From assembly GCA_902595065.1 (NCBI GenBank), contig CACJOM010000003.1, positions 62,001 through 126,000 of the forward strand: a DNA stretch of 64,000 nt, read 5' to 3'. The DNA is from an uncultured SAR86 cluster bacterium. Its GTDB lineage: Bacteria; Pseudomonadota; Gammaproteobacteria; Magnimaribacterales; D2472. How positions within the stretch are numbered: position 1 is the first letter of the stretch; every line of letters begins with the position of its first letter. Below, piece by piece: positions 36,977-46,599 of this stretch. Made by a program: the position numbers and the translations under genes. The notes beneath the pieces were generated by a model, which saw only the letters and a list, made by a program, of their open reading frames with translations, was not told the origin of the DNA and searched no databases.

Positions 36977-37882
36977 ATGATTAGCTCCAGACATATTGAA
37001 GTTTTTTACCATGTTTACAATGAAGGTTCTCTTACTCGAGCTGCAAAAGTTTTAAATGTTTCACAGCCTCTAGTTAGTAAAACTTTGGCCTATGCAGAGC
37101 ACAAACTTAATTTAAAACTATTTGTTCGGCATGCTAGGCGACTTTCACCTACTCCTGAAGCGGACATTCTTTTTAAACATGCCGCCCAGGTCAACCACCA
37201 AATTTCAAAATTTAATAACATTGCAGAAAATCTTGTTACCGAACCTTCTAGCATTATAAATATAGGTTGCACGCCTTCACTTGGACTTGGTTTATTGCCG
37301 AATTTACTTAACAAGTACTTAAGGCTAAATCCTGGAACAAAATTTAATATTGTAAATTTACAAAGTTTAGAGCTTGAAGATCAATTAAAAGAACTAACGT
37401 TTGATATGGTTATCTGTTTTAATCCAAGTGATTCTGAGCTATTTACAAAAACCATATTGCATTCAGGCAAACTTGTTTTAATAGCTTCTAAGAAAAATCC
37501 TCCAAGGGAAGGGGTTTATAAATTATCAAATATTAAGAAAGAACCCTTTATAAAAATTAAAAATTTGAAAACAAATGCTGCGCAAAATAATCTGGATGAA
37601 GTTTTAGCAGGGGAAGGAATAGCTGTGAATTGGATTGCTGAAACAGAAACAATTCAAGTAGCAAAAGCAATGGTTGAAAAGGGTTCAGGCTATTCAATTA
37701 TTGATGATTTTAGCGCTAATATATACGGAGATGGTATTTCAATTCATGAAATTCAACCGGATATTGGTTATCAAATATGTATGGTTAGCAATAAAGAAAA
37801 ACCACTTTCAGTAGGGGCTTCATCTTTTATCCAGTATTTAGAGAAACAAGCTGGTAATTTTGAAACATTAATCTCAAATTAA
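36977..37882 (+). CDS. LysR-family transcriptional regulator
   Basis: A 301-residue regulator with the N-terminal winged helix-turn-helix (SLTRAAKVLNVSQPLVSKTL, residues about 17-36) and a periplasmic-binding-protein-like effector domain from about residue 90 (NIGCTPSLGLGLLPNL). It is divergent from the TonB receptor with a LysR box between, and its stop overlaps the M20 gene by 4 bases. It probably senses an amino-acid-like or acyl effector and controls the receptor. A TAAAAT 9 bases before the ATG and no Shine-Dalgarno suggest a very short or absent leader. Confidence 0.92.
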   Translation: MISSRHIEVFYHVYNEGSLTRAAKVLNVSQPLVSKTLAYAEHKLNLKLFVRHARRLSPTPEADILFKHAAQVNHQISKFNNIAENLVTEPSSIINIGCTPSLGLGLLPNLLNKYLRLNPGTKFNIVNLQSLELEDQLKELTFDMVICFNPSDSELFTKTILHSGKLVLIASKKNPPREGVYKLSNIKKEPFIKIKNLKTNAAQNNLDEVLAGEGIAVNWIAETETIQVAKAMVEKGSGYSIIDDFSANIYGDGISIHEIQPDIGYQICMVSNKEKPLSVGASSFIQYLEKQAGNFETLISN

Positions 37883-39315
37883 TTTCTGTAATCTAATGGA
37901 GGCTCTCTATCACCAAGCAGCGGATAATATTTAAAGTTGCTTCCAACTCTTTCTTGATATTCCTGGTTAGCTGATTCAATAAGAGTTGGATTTTCAAATA
38001 GGCTTTGCGCAGTATCTGCAAGTACTTGAGCTGCTAATTTAGTACCTTTTAAGCCAATAGAGGTTCCTCCCGCAGCAACTCCTTGCCAAGAATGTCCAGC
38101 TGTTCCTGGAACCCATGTAGCTGTTCTTAGACCAGCCTGAGGAACAACCCAGCTAACATCGCCTACATCCGTTGATCCATATGTATGGCTCGATTTATAT
38201 GGATTAATTTTTTCTTGATCTCCGATTTGCCTGTTTGGTGAAAACATTGTTTTGCGTATTTTTTTTGCGTATTCATTTTCTTGTTGTGAGTATTTGATTC
38301 CACCTCGGTTAACTAGATTCTCATGCATAATTTTTTGAAGAGTGTGATTGGGAAGTTTTGAATAATTTCCATGCATCACTTCATATGTTACTGAGGTGTC
38401 TGTTCCAAGAGCAGCCCCTTCAGCAGCCTTAACAACCCAGTTAAAAATTTCTTGCACTTTCTCTCTTCTTGGGTGTCGGACATAGTAATAAACTTCAGCA
38501 ATATCTGGAATTACATTTGGCGCTAACCCACCCTTAGTAATAACGTAATGGATTCTTGATTCCTGTGGAATATGCTCTCTCATCATGTTTACCATCATAT
38601 TCATAGCTTCAACACCATCTAGTGCAGACCTTCCTTTATGAGGAGAACCAGCTGCATGAGCAGAAATACCCTTAAATCTAAACTTTGCTGATTTATTTGA
38701 GTTTGAAGATTCAGCATTTGCTCCATTAGAGTCACTTGGATGCCAATGTAAAACGGCATCAACATCATCAAACAATCCAGCTCTTACCATATATACTTTA
38801 CCCGAACCCCCTTCCTCAGCAGGAGTTCCATAAAACCTAATAGTTCCTTTAGTTCCAGTCTTTACTAACCAGTCTTTTATTACAACTGCTGCCCATGCAG
38901 ATGCAGCTCCAAATAAATGATGCCCACATGCATGACCAGCATCAACATCTTCTCTTATTTCTTTAAAAGGCGAGGCTGTCTGCATTAGGCCTGGGAGTGC
39001 ATCATATTCGCCCAAGATTCCAATTACCGGACCACCATTTGAGTACTCAGCAATGAAGGCTGTTGGAATATCTGCAACTCCCGATTGGATTGAAAATCCA
39101 TTAGACCTCAATTCATTTTTTAAAAGTTCTGAGCTTTTATATTCTTGGTACCCAACCTCAGCCCAATCCCAGATTTTCATTGCTGCGCTTTCAAAGGTAT
39201 CTTGATGCTTGTTAATGCTAGGGTTTAGGCTAGAATCGGCATGGATTTGCAAAGAGGTAGTTAGCCAAAAGATACCAACTGCTTGTTTGAAAAATTGATT
39301 TTTAGACCTATGCAT
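37879..39315 (-). CDS. M20-family amidohydrolase, AbgB-like, exported
   Basis: A metallo-amidohydrolase of 478 residues resembling aminobenzoyl-glutamate hydrolase subunit B and related M20D amidases. Metal ligands are visible in [19 protein letters not shown] (around residues 125-136), AEEGGSGK (about 165) and HWHPS (about 190), with the lid-domain [11 protein letters not shown]. An N-terminal hydrophobic segment (about 10-26, ending HADSS) looks like a signal peptide, placing it in the periplasm. Its start lies 55 bases inside the end of the upstream thiolase-like gene; no later Met would keep the signal. Confidence 0.85.
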   Translation of the reverse strand: MHRSKNQFFKQAVGIFWLTTSLQIHADSSLNPSINKHQDTFESAAMKIWDWAEVGYQEYKSSELLKNELRSNGFSIQSGVADIPTAFIAEYSNGGPVIGILGEYDALPGLMQTASPFKEIREDVDAGHACGHHLFGAASAWAAVVIKDWLVKTGTKGTIRFYGTPAEEGGSGKVYMVRAGLFDDVDAVLHWHPSDSNGANAESSNSNKSAKFRFKGISAHAAGSPHKGRSALDGVEAMNMMVNMMREHIPQESRIHYVITKGGLAPNVIPDIAEVYYYVRHPRREKVQEIFNWVVKAAEGAALGTDTSVTYEVMHGNYSKLPNHTLQKIMHENLVNRGGIKYSQQENEYAKKIRKTMFSPNRQIGDQEKINPYKSSHTYGSTDVGDVSWVVPQAGLRTATWVPGTAGHSWQGVAAGGTSIGLKGTKLAAQVLADTAQSLFENPTLIESANQEYQERVGSNFKYYPLLGDREPPLDYRN

Positions 39316-40718
39316 TCTTCTTCCTCTACTTGTTTAATAATATTTTCTTCATTTGATGTTAATACTAATCGATGGCCTTGTGAATCTTCAGCATAAAAAA
39401 TAGCTTTAGTAGGATTAAATTTATCGTATAGAGTAGTACAACCGATTACCTTGGCACTGCCTTCTTTTAGATTGGACATAGGTACAGGAATTTCTAATTT
39501 TTCTGCCTCTGCGGTAACATCCATTGCTTTAAAATCCATCAATGGATCTTTGCCCCATATTGCAAGAGCCTGCTTAGTCATCATTCCAGACACACCAGTG
39601 ATCAGACCTATTTCATTAGTCTGTTCCCGGATCCTCATAAGCATTTGTGCTGTTGCATGCAACATATAATTATTTAAAGGTCCTCCAGCAAAAGGCATTC
39701 CACCAGTTATGGTTTTATCAATTTTGTCAGGAACATTTAATGATTCAGCGAATAATTGGACTGAAGCAGGAAAACAACTATAAAGCTCGTATAAAGTTGG
39801 GCACACTTTGTTTTTTGCAGCTGTTTCAAGCAAGAATTGAGCTGCTAATTGAAGGCCAACAGGATTAGTAATATCAGGTCTTTGAATCACTCCAATCATA
39901 TGATTGGTCTCACTTGAGACCAATGGGTAGACTCGTTGTGCTGATGGGATACTTAATTTATTTGCAACTTCTTCGCTGGTAAGAATCAAAGCTGAAGCTT
40001 GATTAACATTCCAACTTGAATTATGAAGTTTGTTATAGGGATATGCGATTCTTTGGTTTTTAGCTGAGGGATTTTGAATTTCCTCTGAGGTAAAAGTTTT
40101 TTGATTCCATGCATGAGGGTTTTGAGCAGCAATTTCAGAAAACTTTGCATAAAGATCACCAAGAAATCTTTCATGGTCCCGTATGCTACGTTTGCTTTTA
40201 TGACGCATAGCGCTTTCTATAATTGCGTAATAGCCAACAGCCATCATACCTAGAGCTTCAATTTCCTCGGGAACATATAAATCTTCTTTTGCTTTAACAT
40301 AATGATCTGGATTAACATTTAATTGCATTTCTTCAAAAACCAGCCCTTCTTTAAGAGCCTGAATTTTTTTAAACCTTGCCTCACCTCCAACAATAAGACT
40401 TGCTCTTATGTCGCCATTTAAAATTTTTTTACAAGCAGAATTAATTAAGTTTTGTTGCAGTACCCCAATCTTTGTAACACTTGTTTTAGCTTTAGAGAAT
40501 CCATGCTTTTCTGCAATCCACTTGCCTGGATCTCTGTATGCCCAATAACCTTTGGGTATTTGAATTTCATCAATGTAGTTTTTGATTTTTAGAGATTGGC
40601 TATCTTCAATTGCTTGAATGGTGGCTTTTTCCATTAAAATTAGCGCTTCATCTAGCTCAGAAAATGAGCCTTTTTGCTGCAATGAGCCAATGCCAACAAG
40701 GACGGGTCTATTTTTCAT
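39261..40718 (-). CDS. Thiolase-like protein (TLP1/SCP2-thiolase type)
   Basis: A 485-residue member of the thiolase-like group with a C-terminal additional domain. The thiolase core is seen in [23 protein letters not shown] (around residues 313-326), [17 protein letters not shown] and the tail [18 protein letters not shown]. These relatives act on acyl-CoA esters in lipid or sterol side-chain metabolism, though the exact reaction is seldom known. Start ATG 40718 has no Shine-Dalgarno. It is co-directional with the M20 gene, overlapping by 55 bases. Confidence 0.8.
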   Translation of the reverse strand: MKNRPVLVGIGSLQQKGSFSELDEALILMEKATIQAIEDSQSLKIKNYIDEIQIPKGYWAYRDPGKWIAEKHGFSKAKTSVTKIGVLQQNLINSACKKILNGDIRASLIVGGEARFKKIQALKEGLVFEEMQLNVNPDHYVKAKEDLYVPEEIEALGMMAVGYYAIIESAMRHKSKRSIRDHERFLGDLYAKFSEIAAQNPHAWNQKTFTSEEIQNPSAKNQRIAYPYNKLHNSSWNVNQASALILTSEEVANKLSIPSAQRVYPLVSSETNHMIGVIQRPDITNPVGLQLAAQFLLETAAKNKVCPTLYELYSCFPASVQLFAESLNVPDKIDKTITGGMPFAGGPLNNYMLHATAQMLMRIREQTNEIGLITGVSGMMTKQALAIWGKDPLMDFKAMDVTAEAEKLEIPVPMSNLKEGSAKVIGCTTLYDKFNPTKAIFYAEDSQGHRLVLTSNEENIIKQVEEEECIGLKINFSNKQLVSFG

Positions 40719-40765
40719 CGAATATTAATTCAGATTGCTCTGTTTTTTAACAATATATCAAATAA

Positions 40766-40795
40766 TTCACTGAACAGATATTAGTGATATATAAT
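40766..40795 (+). promoter_or_regulatory. Promoter of tRNA-Ala
   Basis: TTCACT (40766-40771), an 18-base spacer and a perfect TATAAT (40790-40795), 11 bases before the mature tRNA 5' end. Confidence 0.65.
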
Positions 40796-40806
40796 CCATA
40801 TTTTTT

Positions 40807-40882
40807 GGGGCTATAGCTCAGCTGGGAGAGCGCTTGCGTGGCACGCAAGAGGTCGGCGGTTCGATCCCGCCTAGCTCCACCA
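40807..40882 (+). tRNA. tRNA-Ala (anticodon GGC)
   Basis: The acceptor GGGGCTA (40807-40813) pairs with TAGCTCC (40872-40878) with one G-U. The anticodon arm CTTGC-GTGGCAC-GCAAG presents GGC after a conserved T33; the T-loop is TTCGATC. Discriminator A and an encoded CCA end at 40882. It is a single gene with its own TATAAT and no obvious terminator. Confidence 0.97.
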
Positions 40883-40963
40883 ATTCAACTATCTTAAATA
40901 CATTTATAACTTTTTGTTATGTAATTATAGTATTTAACTACTAAGAAAATTTAAAATCTATGG

Positions 40964-40975
40964 TAGATTAGCACC
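40964..40975 (+). promoter_or_regulatory. Possible -10 box just before ald
   Basis: TAGATT at 40964-40969 lies 6 bases before ATG 40976, the same spacing as the TATAAT before the peptide-binding protein gene. There is no Shine-Dalgarno; if used, the mRNA would be leaderless. Confidence 0.35.
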
Positions 40976-42055
40976 ATGAAAATCGGTGTTCCTGCAGAGG
41001 TAAAAAATAATGAGCATAGAGTTGGCCTTACCCCTGAATCAGCAAAAACCCTTAATGATTTAGGGCACCAGCTATTTGTTCAATCCAATGCTGGCCATGC
41101 GATTGGGTTCACAAATGAGTTGTATGAATCAGCTGGAGCGAAAATTTTTGACTCAGCTGCAGAAGTATATAGCTCATCTGATCTAATTATTAAAGTTAAA
41201 GAGCCAGTTGAAGCTGAATTTCAGTTCCTTCGAGCTGATCTTTCATTGTTCACATATCTACATTTAGCAGGTGACCCTGTTCAGGCAAAAAAGCTGTTGG
41301 AAACTGGGGTAACTGGTATTGCTTATGAGACTGTTACTTCTGATGATGGTTCTTTGCCTTTACTTGCCCCAATGAGCGCTATAGCAGGTCAGCTTGGAGT
41401 TGTTGTTGGCTCATATCATCTACTCAAACCAAATAATGGTCGAGGAACTTTATTAAGCAACCTTGATCCTAGAATAGTCACTGTTATTGGGGCGGGTGTT
41501 GCAGGTAAAGAGGCAATAGCAAAAGCAAAAGCTAATCATGCTCATGTTATGGCGATTGATCTCAATCATTCAAAGTTAGAGGAACTAAAGTTAGAGTTTG
41601 GTGATGAGGGTATCGAATATATTATTTCTACTCCTAATGCAATAGAAGATGCAATATCTAAGTCAGATATAGTCATTGGATCAGTATATGTGGTAGGTAA
41701 AGAGGCGCCTAAAGTTGTTTCCAAGGAGATGCTTGGAAGCATGAAAGAGGGTAGCGTATTAGTTGATATATCAATCGATCAGGGAGGGTGTTTTGAATCA
41801 AGCAGACCTACCAATCATGATGAACCAACATTCATAGAAAATGGTGTTTTACATTATTGTGTGACCAATATGCCTGGAGCGGTTCCTTTATCAGCAACTA
41901 GCGCATTAAATAGAGCTACTCTGCCATTTATAAAAGATCTTGCCAATAAAGGAATTAAGCAAGCATTAAATGAAAACAAACACCTTATGAACGGCCTTAA
42001 TATTCAGAATGGAAAAATAATCCATCCAGCAATCAAAGAAGCTCTTGGAAGCTAA
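40976..42055 (+). CDS. ald: Alanine dehydrogenase
   Basis: Interconverts L-alanine and pyruvate with NAD, releasing or fixing ammonia. The 359-residue protein starts MKIGVPAEVKNNEHRVGLTP, the family signature, with the substrate arginine in EHRV, the catalytic lysine in IIKVKEP (about residue 74), a histidine in TYLHLAGD (about 95) and the NAD fold GAGVAGKEA (around 172-180). Length is typical. It converges on the OYE-type gene with 2 bases between stops. Transcription appears independent of tRNA-Ala. Confidence 0.95.
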   Translation: MKIGVPAEVKNNEHRVGLTPESAKTLNDLGHQLFVQSNAGHAIGFTNELYESAGAKIFDSAAEVYSSSDLIIKVKEPVEAEFQFLRADLSLFTYLHLAGDPVQAKKLLETGVTGIAYETVTSDDGSLPLLAPMSAIAGQLGVVVGSYHLLKPNNGRGTLLSNLDPRIVTVIGAGVAGKEAIAKAKANHAHVMAIDLNHSKLEELKLEFGDEGIEYIISTPNAIEDAISKSDIVIGSVYVVGKEAPKVVSKEMLGSMKEGSVLVDISIDQGGCFESSRPTNHDEPTFIENGVLHYCVTNMPGAVPLSATSALNRATLPFIKDLANKGIKQALNENKHLMNGLNIQNGKIIHPAIKEALGS

Positions 42056-42057
42056 GT

Positions 42058-44190
42058 TTAAAGATTAATTACAGCCTTTCTTGCGTCAGCTATGGCTCCG
42101 TGAATATAACCTATAGATGTGCAGTCTCCAATTGAGGTAAATGGCACATTCAATCTGGTGAGATCATCGGAAAGTTGTGTATTAGCATTGGCTCCTAAAG
42201 CAATAATTACCTGATCAGCTTGCAGAGATTTTTTAGTTTCTTCGTGATCAAAAATTACCTCTTGGTCATTAATTTCTTCAATCATTACATTGGTTAAAAG
42301 TTCTACACCATGCTCTTTTAACATATGCACAACTCTAGATCTTCTAACAATACTTAAGTTGGGACCCAACGAACCGCTGGGCTCGAGTACTTTTACAGTC
42401 CTACCTCTCTCTACAAGAAATTCAGCTAACTCCAAACCAACTAAATCCCCGCCAATCACTACAATATTTTTTGAAAAAGGCATCCATATTTTACTAAGAA
42501 ATCTCAGCGCATAGATATTTCTTAAAAGCTGAGTTGCTCTTCCGGCTTTTAAAATTACTTGTTGAAAGAGTGAAAGTTTTTTAATTGCATTTGCATCGGA
42601 GCCAAACAATAACCCTCTTAGCTGCTCTCCATCAAAAACATTTTTTCCATCTTTTCCTTTTATTGACGGTGCATCTCTTTTTGCACCAACTGCAACAATC
42701 ACATGATCAGGATTAAATGCTTTGACTGATTCAGGCGTTGCCATGGTTTTTAGTTTTATTTTCACTCCAAGCTCATATAAGGAATTCTTTAAATAATTAA
42801 TAAGGCCTTCGTTTGGTTCATAGGCCAATGCTGCAACTCTAACAGTGCCTCCAATGTCTTTATCTTTCTCCCATATCTCAACACGATGACCGCGCATTGC
42901 GAGCAATCTTGCTGATTCCATGCCACTTGGACCAGCGCCAATAACTAAAATTCTTTTTTGATTTGCAGTTGAATGAATAATATTTTCATTCCGATGCTCA
43001 TTGCCAAGCTGAGAGTTTACTGCACACTTCATTGGTTTATTGATAAAAATTTGACTCACACAGACATAACAGTAAATACAGGGTCGAATGAGATGCTCTT
43101 GACCTGAAATAACTTTATTTGGCAGGCCAGGATCAGCTAATATTTTTCTTCCCATAGCTAAAAAATCAAATTCATTATTCTTCAATCCTTTTTCTGCTAC
43201 ATCAAGCTCAATTCTACCTACTGCTATTATCGGAATAGTTAATTCTTTTTTAGCCATTCTGACGAAATCCAAAAATCCTCCTGGTTCATGAACAAGCGGA
43301 GCCTCGGTAAATGCAATACCCTTACTAGTATTACCATATGCGCTTACGTCAATAGCATCAGCGCCTGCTTTCTCTGCCATTGATGCTGTAATTAGAAAAT
43401 CAGCAGGAGTTATACCATTATGTATTCGATATTCGTTGGCATCCAGTCTCACCAGCACTGGAAAGTTCTCTATTTGTTTTTTTATTTGAGAAATAATCTC
43501 TACAAGCAGCCTTGCTCTTTTTTCAACAGAACCACCATATTCATCTGTTCTTTTATTGACTGCTGGTGAGAGGAAGCTTGAAATAAGGTAGCCATGACCA
43601 GCATGAATTTCTATCGCATCAAAATTTGAAGCTTTTGCACGTTTTGCCGCCTCAACAAAATGCTGAACCTCTTGCTGAATTTCATCAACTGAAAGCTCAT
43701 GATACCTAGGACCTTTACCATCCGGCCCTCCAGCTTTAATAAAGTTCATAATTTCATCTTGAGTCAGTAGACCAAACATATCGCTTGGTTCAGATTTTGG
43801 AATTGAAGGCACTGGAATAGGTCTTCCAGCTATGACATCTTCTTGAGCTATTTTGCCGCTATGATTAAGCTGAGCAGCTATTTTTGAGCCATGTTGATGA
43901 ATGCGTTGGGTTAAAACTTGAAGGTTTGGAATAAATTCATCTTTAGAAAAACCTATCATATTTGGCATCGATGCACCTGCAGGCCATGTAATTGCTGAAG
44001 TTTCTAAAATAATTAACCCAATTCCTCCCCTGGCTCTTTCTTCATAATAAGATATTAATTGATCAGTGGTGTGACCATCTTCTGATGCAAAGTTTGAGCC
44101 CATTGCAGCCATAATCATTCTATTTTTTAACTCTAAAGCTCCAATTGAAGCCGGTGAAGCAAGCAGTGGATGTTTAATTTGCTGATTCAT
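42058..44190 (-). CDS. OYE-type flavoprotein with Fe-S centre and FAD/NAD domain
   Basis: A 710-residue oxidoreductase of the 2,4-dienoyl-CoA reductase / trimethylamine dehydrogenase group. It has an N-terminal FMN TIM barrel (about 1-350; HAGHGYLISSFLSP, NKRTDEYGG), four Fe-S cysteines in CIYCYVC plus a Cys 11 residues on (about 372-390), and a C-terminal FAD/NAD domain (VIGAGPSGMESARLLA near 416, VIGGDLVGLELAEFL near 585). The C-x2-C-x2-C spacing is nearer the amine-dehydrogenase branch than FadH. Substrate is open: enoyl-CoA, enone or amine. Confidence 0.87.
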   Translation of the reverse strand: MNQQIKHPLLASPASIGALELKNRMIMAAMGSNFASEDGHTTDQLISYYEERARGGIGLIILETSAITWPAGASMPNMIGFSKDEFIPNLQVLTQRIHQHGSKIAAQLNHSGKIAQEDVIAGRPIPVPSIPKSEPSDMFGLLTQDEIMNFIKAGGPDGKGPRYHELSVDEIQQEVQHFVEAAKRAKASNFDAIEIHAGHGYLISSFLSPAVNKRTDEYGGSVEKRARLLVEIISQIKKQIENFPVLVRLDANEYRIHNGITPADFLITASMAEKAGADAIDVSAYGNTSKGIAFTEAPLVHEPGGFLDFVRMAKKELTIPIIAVGRIELDVAEKGLKNNEFDFLAMGRKILADPGLPNKVISGQEHLIRPCIYCYVCVSQIFINKPMKCAVNSQLGNEHRNENIIHSTANQKRILVIGAGPSGMESARLLAMRGHRVEIWEKDKDIGGTVRVAALAYEPNEGLINYLKNSLYELGVKIKLKTMATPESVKAFNPDHVIVAVGAKRDAPSIKGKDGKNVFDGEQLRGLLFGSDANAIKKLSLFQQVILKAGRATQLLRNIYALRFLSKIWMPFSKNIVVIGGDLVGLELAEFLVERGRTVKVLEPSGSLGPNLSIVRRSRVVHMLKEHGVELLTNVMIEEINDQEVIFDHEETKKSLQADQVIIALGANANTQLSDDLTRLNVPFTSIGDCTSIGYIHGAIADARKAVINL

Positions 44191-44258
44191 TTAGTTAGTT
44201 TTCATAAAGAAAAATTTTCATTTATATTAAATCAAAGATTTTAACAAAGGTAATTAGT

Positions 44259-44801
44259 ATGAGTGATATAGACAGCAAAATTCAAGAAATCCTTGATAAG
44301 GAATCTATCAGAGAGTTGGTTCATTTGTATTGTAGAGCAGCGGATAGGCATGATCATGAATTAATGCGAGAGCTTTATCATGAAGATGCATATGATGACC
44401 ATGGCTCTTTTTTTAAAGGAAAAGCCATGGAATTTATTGATATGCTCCCAGAAATACAAAAATCCATGGGCATTTTGCATCACAATGTGACTACTCATAA
44501 TATCAAGTGGATGGGTGAAAAAGCTGAAGGCGAAACTTACATCATCGCTTTTCACCAAGTCCTTGCGGAAACAGGAAATTTTGATGTGTTGATCGGAGGA
44601 AGATATTTTGACGAGTATGAAAAAAGAAATGAAGTTTGGAAGTTTTCTAGCAGGGCAGTTGATGCTGATTGGGCTTATGTAAGCGATCCATCAAAAGTTA
44701 ACTTAAAACATCCCATGATTGAGGGAGCTAATATTGGAACGGCTGATAACAAAGACCCATCATATTATTATTTACAACATTTTAAGCGAGGCCAGAGATA
44801 A
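44259..44801 (+). CDS. SnoaL/NTF2-like protein
   Basis: A 180-residue protein of the NTF2-like fold, recognised by the opening ESIRELVHLYCRAADRHD, the next-strand motif LMRELYHEDAYDDHGSFF and the aromatic region FHQVLAET. Such proteins include isomerases, dehydratases and ring-hydroxylase small subunits, and are common beside Rieske oxygenases, P450s and steroid or polyketide enzymes. It stands near a Rieske gene here, but on the other strand and with thymidine kinase between. ATG 44259 follows AAAGGT. Confidence 0.78.
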   Translation: MSDIDSKIQEILDKESIRELVHLYCRAADRHDHELMRELYHEDAYDDHGSFFKGKAMEFIDMLPEIQKSMGILHHNVTTHNIKWMGEKAEGETYIIAFHQVLAETGNFDVLIGGRYFDEYEKRNEVWKFSSRAVDADWAYVSDPSKVNLKHPMIEGANIGTADNKDPSYYYLQHFKRGQR

Positions 44802-45383
44802 CTATATTAATTGTGTCAATTCTCTAAAGTGCTTCCTGCAGAATACCTTGTATGTGTCGTTGCCACCAATTTTAATTTGGTCTCCATCTTTTACAACTTG
44901 CCCTTTTTCGTCTAGACGAACAACCATAATTGCTTTTCTTCCACAATCACAAACTGTTTTTAATTCAATTAAATTATCAGCTAGAGCAAGCAATTCTGAG
45001 CTTCCTTCAAATAACTTGCCTTGAAAATCAGTACGGATTCCATAGCACATTGCAGGAATATTTAATTCATCACTAATTTTGCAAACTTGCCTTACCTGTT
45101 CTTTAGTAAGAAATTGAACCTCGTCAATTAAAATACAACTAATGGTTTTTTTTATTTGTTCTTGAGAAACAAAATTAAAGAAATTGAAATCTACATCAAC
45201 AGAATGAGCATCTGCCGTTAAGCCAATCCTTGAATGGATTTTTCCATCATTACTATCTGCATCAATTTTTGGAAGAAACAACAATGTTTCCATCCCTCGC
45301 TCATGATAGTTGTAGTTGGATTGAAGTAGGGCGGTTGATTTACCCGCATTCATAGTTGAATAGAAAAAGTGTACTTTAGCCAA
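44802..45383 (-). CDS. tdk: Thymidine kinase
   Basis: Phosphorylates thymidine in the salvage pathway. The 193 residues show the P-loop YSTMNAGKST (about 7-16), the Walker B-like ILIDEVQFLT (about 86-95), the thymidine-binding lasso with AMCYGIRTDFQG, and zinc cysteines in CDCGRK (about 147) and CRKHF near the C-terminus. It lies 3 bases after the Rieske gene on the same strand, so it may be a passenger on that transcript. It adjoins the SnoaL-like gene end to end. Confidence 0.95.
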   Translation of the reverse strand: MAKVHFFYSTMNAGKSTALLQSNYNYHERGMETLLFLPKIDADSNDGKIHSRIGLTADAHSVDVDFNFFNFVSQEQIKKTISCILIDEVQFLTKEQVRQVCKISDELNIPAMCYGIRTDFQGKLFEGSSELLALADNLIELKTVCDCGRKAIMVVRLDEKGQVVKDGDQIKIGGNDTYKVFCRKHFRELTQLI

Positions 45384-45386
45384 AGA

Positions 45387-46388
45387 TCAATTTTGTATAG
45401 GTTCTGAGTAGAACTGACTTACCCATTTACGAAACTTATTAATTGGCCCGTCACCATCACATAGTATTGGATCAGAAACATAACTTTTATTATCCCAAAT
45501 AGGCATATCATCCAAAACGCCATTTGCTATTCCATCAATGATTGCCATACCTAATTCATCCTCGATATCTTTTGAGACTCGCATGGACCACCGCAAGATA
45601 GAATTAGAATTATCAACAGGGCATGATGCATTAACCATGATGAATTCTCCTCCACTTGGCGGCAGATTTACCATCCTTAATCCAACAGTTCCCAGCCCCC
45701 ATGATTCCCTAGTAAAAGTAGTAGTGAACATCCCATGATCTTTCACTTTATACTCCTCTGAGACACTATCATTGCTTGGATCCATTAATGTTTCAGCTAT
45801 TGTTTTTTTATATATTCCCTCAGTAATTGCTTCAGTTTCAGGCAAGCTTGGTGATCCATGCACTTTGGGGAAGTGTGCTTGATCCACATCATTTTCAGCT
45901 ATCTCCTGTAAGACAGTGTTAATGTTGTAATCGTAGTGATACACCTTACCCCATTTCTCATCATCACCATTAAACCCTTCTATTACGGGTACTTCCCATG
46001 CAGGCTCTTCTTTGTGAAGATGATGCCAAGCCCATATGAATCCATTTACTTCGACAACTGGATAATTAAAAATTTTAGTTTCCTTGGCTTTGGGAGGAAA
46101 ATTTTTAGCATAGGGAATTTCTGCACAGGTTCCATCTGCATTCCATCTCCATGCATGAAACGGACATTCTATTGTTTCCCCACGCACACACCCCCCTTCT
46201 CCCAGATGCGCTCCAAGATGAGGGCAAAATGCATCTAATACTGCTGGCGTACCATTCTCTGTTCTGAAGGCAACAACATCTTTTTCACAGAATTTTAATG
46301 ATTGCACTTCTCCAACTTTTAACTCATGGCTTCTTGAAATACAAAACCATCCGTTGGGCATTGGAAATGGGAATTCTTGTTTTGGCAT
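45387..46388 (-). CDS. Rieske non-heme iron oxygenase, KshA-like
   Basis: A 333-residue oxygenase component. The 2Fe-2S Rieske ligands are CPHLGAH and CPFHAW (around residues 59-82), and the mononuclear iron site is the DVDQAHFPKVH motif (around 172-182). This size and layout resemble single-component-alpha oxygenases such as 3-ketosteroid 9-alpha-hydroxylase and related C-H hydroxylases. A reductase partner is not encoded nearby. It is divergent from the ADC-SDR-P450 operon and followed by tdk. Confidence 0.88.
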   Translation of the reverse strand: MPKQEFPFPMPNGWFCISRSHELKVGEVQSLKFCEKDVVAFRTENGTPAVLDAFCPHLGAHLGEGGCVRGETIECPFHAWRWNADGTCAEIPYAKNFPPKAKETKIFNYPVVEVNGFIWAWHHLHKEEPAWEVPVIEGFNGDDEKWGKVYHYDYNINTVLQEIAENDVDQAHFPKVHGSPSLPETEAITEGIYKKTIAETLMDPSNDSVSEEYKVKDHGMFTTTFTRESWGLGTVGLRMVNLPPSGGEFIMVNASCPVDNSNSILRWSMRVSKDIEDELGMAIIDGIANGVLDDMPIWDNKSYVSDPILCDGDGPINKFRKWVSQFYSEPIQN

Positions 46389-46474
46389 TTTAACTTCCTA
46401 AGTTGATAGTTTTTTTCATCTAACTTAATTATATTTGCATTAAACAGTTTTTTAAATTAGATATTTATCATGAT

Positions 46475-46494
46475 TTCATTATTAATATGATGAA
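46475..46494. promoter_or_regulatory. Imperfect palindrome between the Rieske and ADC-like operons
   Basis: TTCATTAT-TAAT-ATGATGAA, arms matching at 7 of 8 positions, lies near the middle of the 211-base divergent gap (46389-46599). An operator serving both directions is plausible. The rest of the gap is AT-rich with no further feature I can defend. Confidence 0.4.
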
Positions 46495-46599
46495 TCAACA
46501 CATTTATTCATAAATGCAACTTTGTATATTACGAGTTATATTATTGTTAATTATATTTTAGTAAATGTATGATTAATCAAAGATTCGGAGAGAAACAAT

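Noticed and set aside
40807..42055. tRNA-Ala and alanine dehydrogenase as a functional pair
   Set aside because: There is a 93-base gap and ald seems to have its own -10; shared amino acid is probably coincidence.
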